Shown in pieces: positions 62,234-64,000 of a stretch of DNA of 64,000 nucleotides. The notes under the pieces were generated by a model. That model did no database searches. It was not told the origin of the DNA and saw only the letters and a program-made list of their open reading frames with translations. A program made the position numbers and the translations under genes. The DNA lies in assembly GCF_008831305.1 (NCBI RefSeq), contig NZ_ML708623.1, forward strand, positions 1-64,000, written 5' to 3'. Every line of letters starts with the position of its first letter. Within the stretch, counting starts at the first letter, position 1. This DNA comes from Kocuria coralli (lineage in GTDB: Bacteria > Actinomycetota > Actinomycetes > Actinomycetales > Micrococcaceae).

Positions 62234-64000
62234 TCAGGACCGGTCCGCGAGGGTGAGCGCGGCCTGGATGAGCGCCAGGTGACTGAGGGCCTGGGGCAGG
62301 TTGCCGAGGAAGTCACCGGTCGCGGGGTCGATCATCTCGGGCCACACGCCGACGTCGTTCGCCAGGGCGAGCAGCTCCTCCATCCATTCGCCGGCTTCCT
62401 CGGCACGATCGACCAGGGCGAGCGCGGCAACGCCCCAGAAGGCGCAGGCGACGAACGCGCCTTCCTCGTCCGGCATGCCCGTGTAGCGGTAGAGCAGCGG
62501 CCCGGAGCCGAGCTCGGCGCGCAGCGCGTCGATGGTGCGGCTCATCCGCTCGCCGGTGTCGAAGCCGCTGCGGGCATGCAGCAGGATCGACGCATCGAGC
62601 GCGTCGCCGCCGGGGTACATGAGATAGGCGCCGCGTTCCTCGGACCAGCAATGCTGATCGACCCACGCGCTGATGCGGTCGGCCTCGGCGTTCCACCGGC
62701 CTGCATCGCCGGGGATCTGCCCCAGTTCCGCCAGATGCGCCGCGCATTTCAAGGCCTGCCAGCAGCCCAGCTTGGAGGACGTGTAATGGTGCTCGTCGGG
62801 AAGCTCCCACATGCCGGCGTCGCGCCGATGCCAGGCATCCGCGGCCTCGTCCGCGACCGAGGCCAGCAACCTGCCGGTCTCGGCGTCCAGGAGGTTGCCG
62901 GCGTCGACGTAGCCGCGCACCACGGCCAGGATGTCCCCGTAGACCCCCAGCTGCAGCTGGTCATGGGCCCGGTTGCCGGTCAGGACCGGGCCGATCCCCC
63001 GCCATCCCGGCACGTCGGAGGCCCGCGGCTCGGGCGGCAGCGAACCGTCGAGGGCAAAGAAGATCTGCATGCCGTGCTCGCGCAGCGTGCGCAGCGTCCA
63101 GGAGATGGCGGCGTGGACCTCCTCCCGCAGCCCGAAGCCGAGCCATGCGTCCAGTGTGTAGGCGGCGTCGCGGACCCATGCGTACCGGTAGTCCCAGTTC
63201 TTGCCGCCGGCTCGGCTCTCGGGCAGCGACGTGGTTCCCGCTGCGGCGATCGCCCCCGTGGGCTCGTGCAGCAGGAGCTTGAGGGCGAGAGCGCTGCGCT
63301 GCACGGCCTTGCCCCACGGCCCGTCGTAGTGGAACTCCCGCGACCAGGCCCTCCAGTTGTCGATGGACCGATCGATGCCGCGGTCGACATCCTCGGGATC
63401 CGGCAGGAAGACGGGCTCGCCGAGGGTGCCGGCCAGCACCACCAGGTGCCGGGAACCCTCGGCGGTCGCGAACTCGCCGCGGCAGGACTGCTGACCGGCC
63501 TCGGTGTCCATCTCCCCGAGCGTGCGCACGGCCAGGGTCACGCCGTCGTCGTGGATCACCGGGCCCAGATGCGTCTGCTCCACCCACGGCGAGGCCATGC
63601 CCAGCACGGTGCCGGGCGCTACCTGCCAGGCCATCGGCACGGCTCCGGACAGTCCTTCGACACGACAGGCGAGCTCGCTCCACGGCAAGCGCCCGGCCAC
63701 GCCCGTGTTCATCGACAGGGTGACCCGCACCCGTCCGTCCTCGGTGTCGTACGTCGTGACCAGCACGTTGGTCCCGACGACGTATTGCCGGCTCAGGTGG
63801 TAGGGCACCGTCGGCACCAGCTCGGCGAATCCGCCGTTCTCCGCGTCCAGCAGTGCGGCGAAGACCGGGGGCGTGTCCAGGTCGGGGACGGGGAACCAGT
63901 CGATCCGGCCGTCGTCGGCGACGAGGGCGACCGTCCGGCCGTCGCCGAGCGCGGCGTACGCCCGCAGGTCCGCATAGCCGTCCGTCCGCGGGGTGGGGCG
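62234..64000 (-). CDS. Glycoside hydrolase family 15 (glucoamylase/trehalase-like), 5' end outside
   Basis: The frame is open through the right edge without a stop or good start, so the N-terminus lies beyond 64000; about 589 residues are visible. The N-terminal GH15 pattern is present (YAALGDGRTVALVADDGRIDW, PPVFAALLD), then NWDYRYAWVRDAAYTLDAW, WELPDEHHYTSSKLGCW (first catalytic Glu region) and EEGAFVACAFWGVAALAL (second). Actinobacterial GH15 enzymes of this form hydrolyse trehalose or alpha-glucosides, which could link to the trehalose/glucan genes at the left end. ATG/GTG codons further in (for example 63817) are internal. Likely cytosolic. Confidence 0.9.
   Translation of the reverse strand, partial: RPTPRTDGYADLRAYAALGDGRTVALVADDGRIDWFPVPDLDTPPVFAALLDAENGGFAELVPTVPYHLSRQYVVGTNVLVTTYDTEDGRVRVTLSMNTGVAGRLPWSELACRVEGLSGAVPMAWQVAPGTVLGMASPWVEQTHLGPVIHDDGVTLAVRTLGEMDTEAGQQSCRGEFATAEGSRHLVVLAGTLGEPVFLPDPEDVDRGIDRSIDNWRAWSREFHYDGPWGKAVQRSALALKLLLHEPTGAIAAAGTTSLPESRAGGKNWDYRYAWVRDAAYTLDAWLGFGLREEVHAAISWTLRTLREHGMQIFFALDGSLPPEPRASDVPGWRGIGPVLTGNRAHDQLQLGVYGDILAVVRGYVDAGNLLDAETGRLLASVADEAADAWHRRDAGMWELPDEHHYTSSKLGCWQALKCAAHLAELGQIPGDAGRWNAEADRISAWVDQHCWSEERGAYLMYPGGDALDASILLHARSGFDTGERMSRTIDALRAELGSGPLLYRYTGMPDEEGAFVACAFWGVAALALVDRAEEAGEWMEELLALANDVGVWPEMIDPATGDFLGNLPQALSHLALIQAALTLADRS

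Noticed and set aside
63793-63975. Short minus-strand frame near the right edge as a separate gene
   Set aside because: The GH15 frame is open through the window end in a different phase and carries the family N-terminal motifs there, so the short frame is a shadow.

Overview
The window is high-GC DNA from an actinobacterium, most likely of the order Micrococcales and close to the Micrococcaceae (Kocuria/Arthrobacter type). The evidence is the set of actinobacterial hallmark genes (glgE, the carD-ispD-ispF-cysS-rlmB string, senX3-regX3, a DUF2516 protein, a SAM-IV riboswitch), frequent GTG starts, and many starts that sit 6-7 bases behind a TANNNT box, as in leaderless transcripts. The genus cannot be fixed from this sequence alone.

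Left end (1-13.3 kb): tandem promoters and an rRNA-type leader point leftwards, so an rRNA operon probably begins just beyond base 1. Next comes a complete storage-glucan module. treS, a maltokinase-glgB fusion and glgE (all minus strand) make branched alpha-glucan from trehalose through maltose-1-phosphate. Divergent glgP (plus) and glgX (minus) break it down. A conserved housekeeping string follows: rlmB, cysS, ispF, ispD, carD. Then come a small lipoprotein, senX3-regX3 and phoU (phosphate signalling), gpmA, a cystathionine gamma-synthase/lyase with a DUF2516 membrane protein, and the plus-strand operon tmk-holB-secreted peptidase.

Middle (27.6-43.3 kb): tRNA-Thr, a helical protein of unknown function, ybdD-cstA with a Crp/GlxR-like site, tRNA-Ser, a glycosyltransferase/membrane-protein pair, and a double hot-dog thioesterase. 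The most striking part is a sulfur-acquisition locus. A flavin-dependent monooxygenase on the minus strand and an ssuBAC-type sulfonate ABC transporter on the plus strand diverge from a 0.52-kb region. That region carries two different SAM riboswitches: a SAM-IV element facing left and an S-box (SAM-I) element facing right. Acetyl-CoA synthetase, metY and its CoA-binding partner follow.

Right part (43.3-64 kb): an FAD/NAD(P)-binding protein, a prolyl-oligopeptidase-like peptidase, a P-type cation ATPase, tRNA-Ser, a RecQ helicase with a phosphoribosyltransferase-like tail, a gene-poor 0.5-kb gap with a possible 6C-type RNA, a membrane acyltransferase with SGNH domain, a POT peptide transporter, a DUF418-like membrane protein, and a carbohydrate cluster (sugar isomerase/epimerase, two Gfo/Idh/MocA oxidoreductases, a GH15 glucoamylase-like enzyme cut by the window end).

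Long palindromes recur in the spacers, several of them related to each other. Most look like terminators, but two near-copies bracket the flavin monooxygenase gene. No CRISPR array, insertion sequence or prophage was seen.
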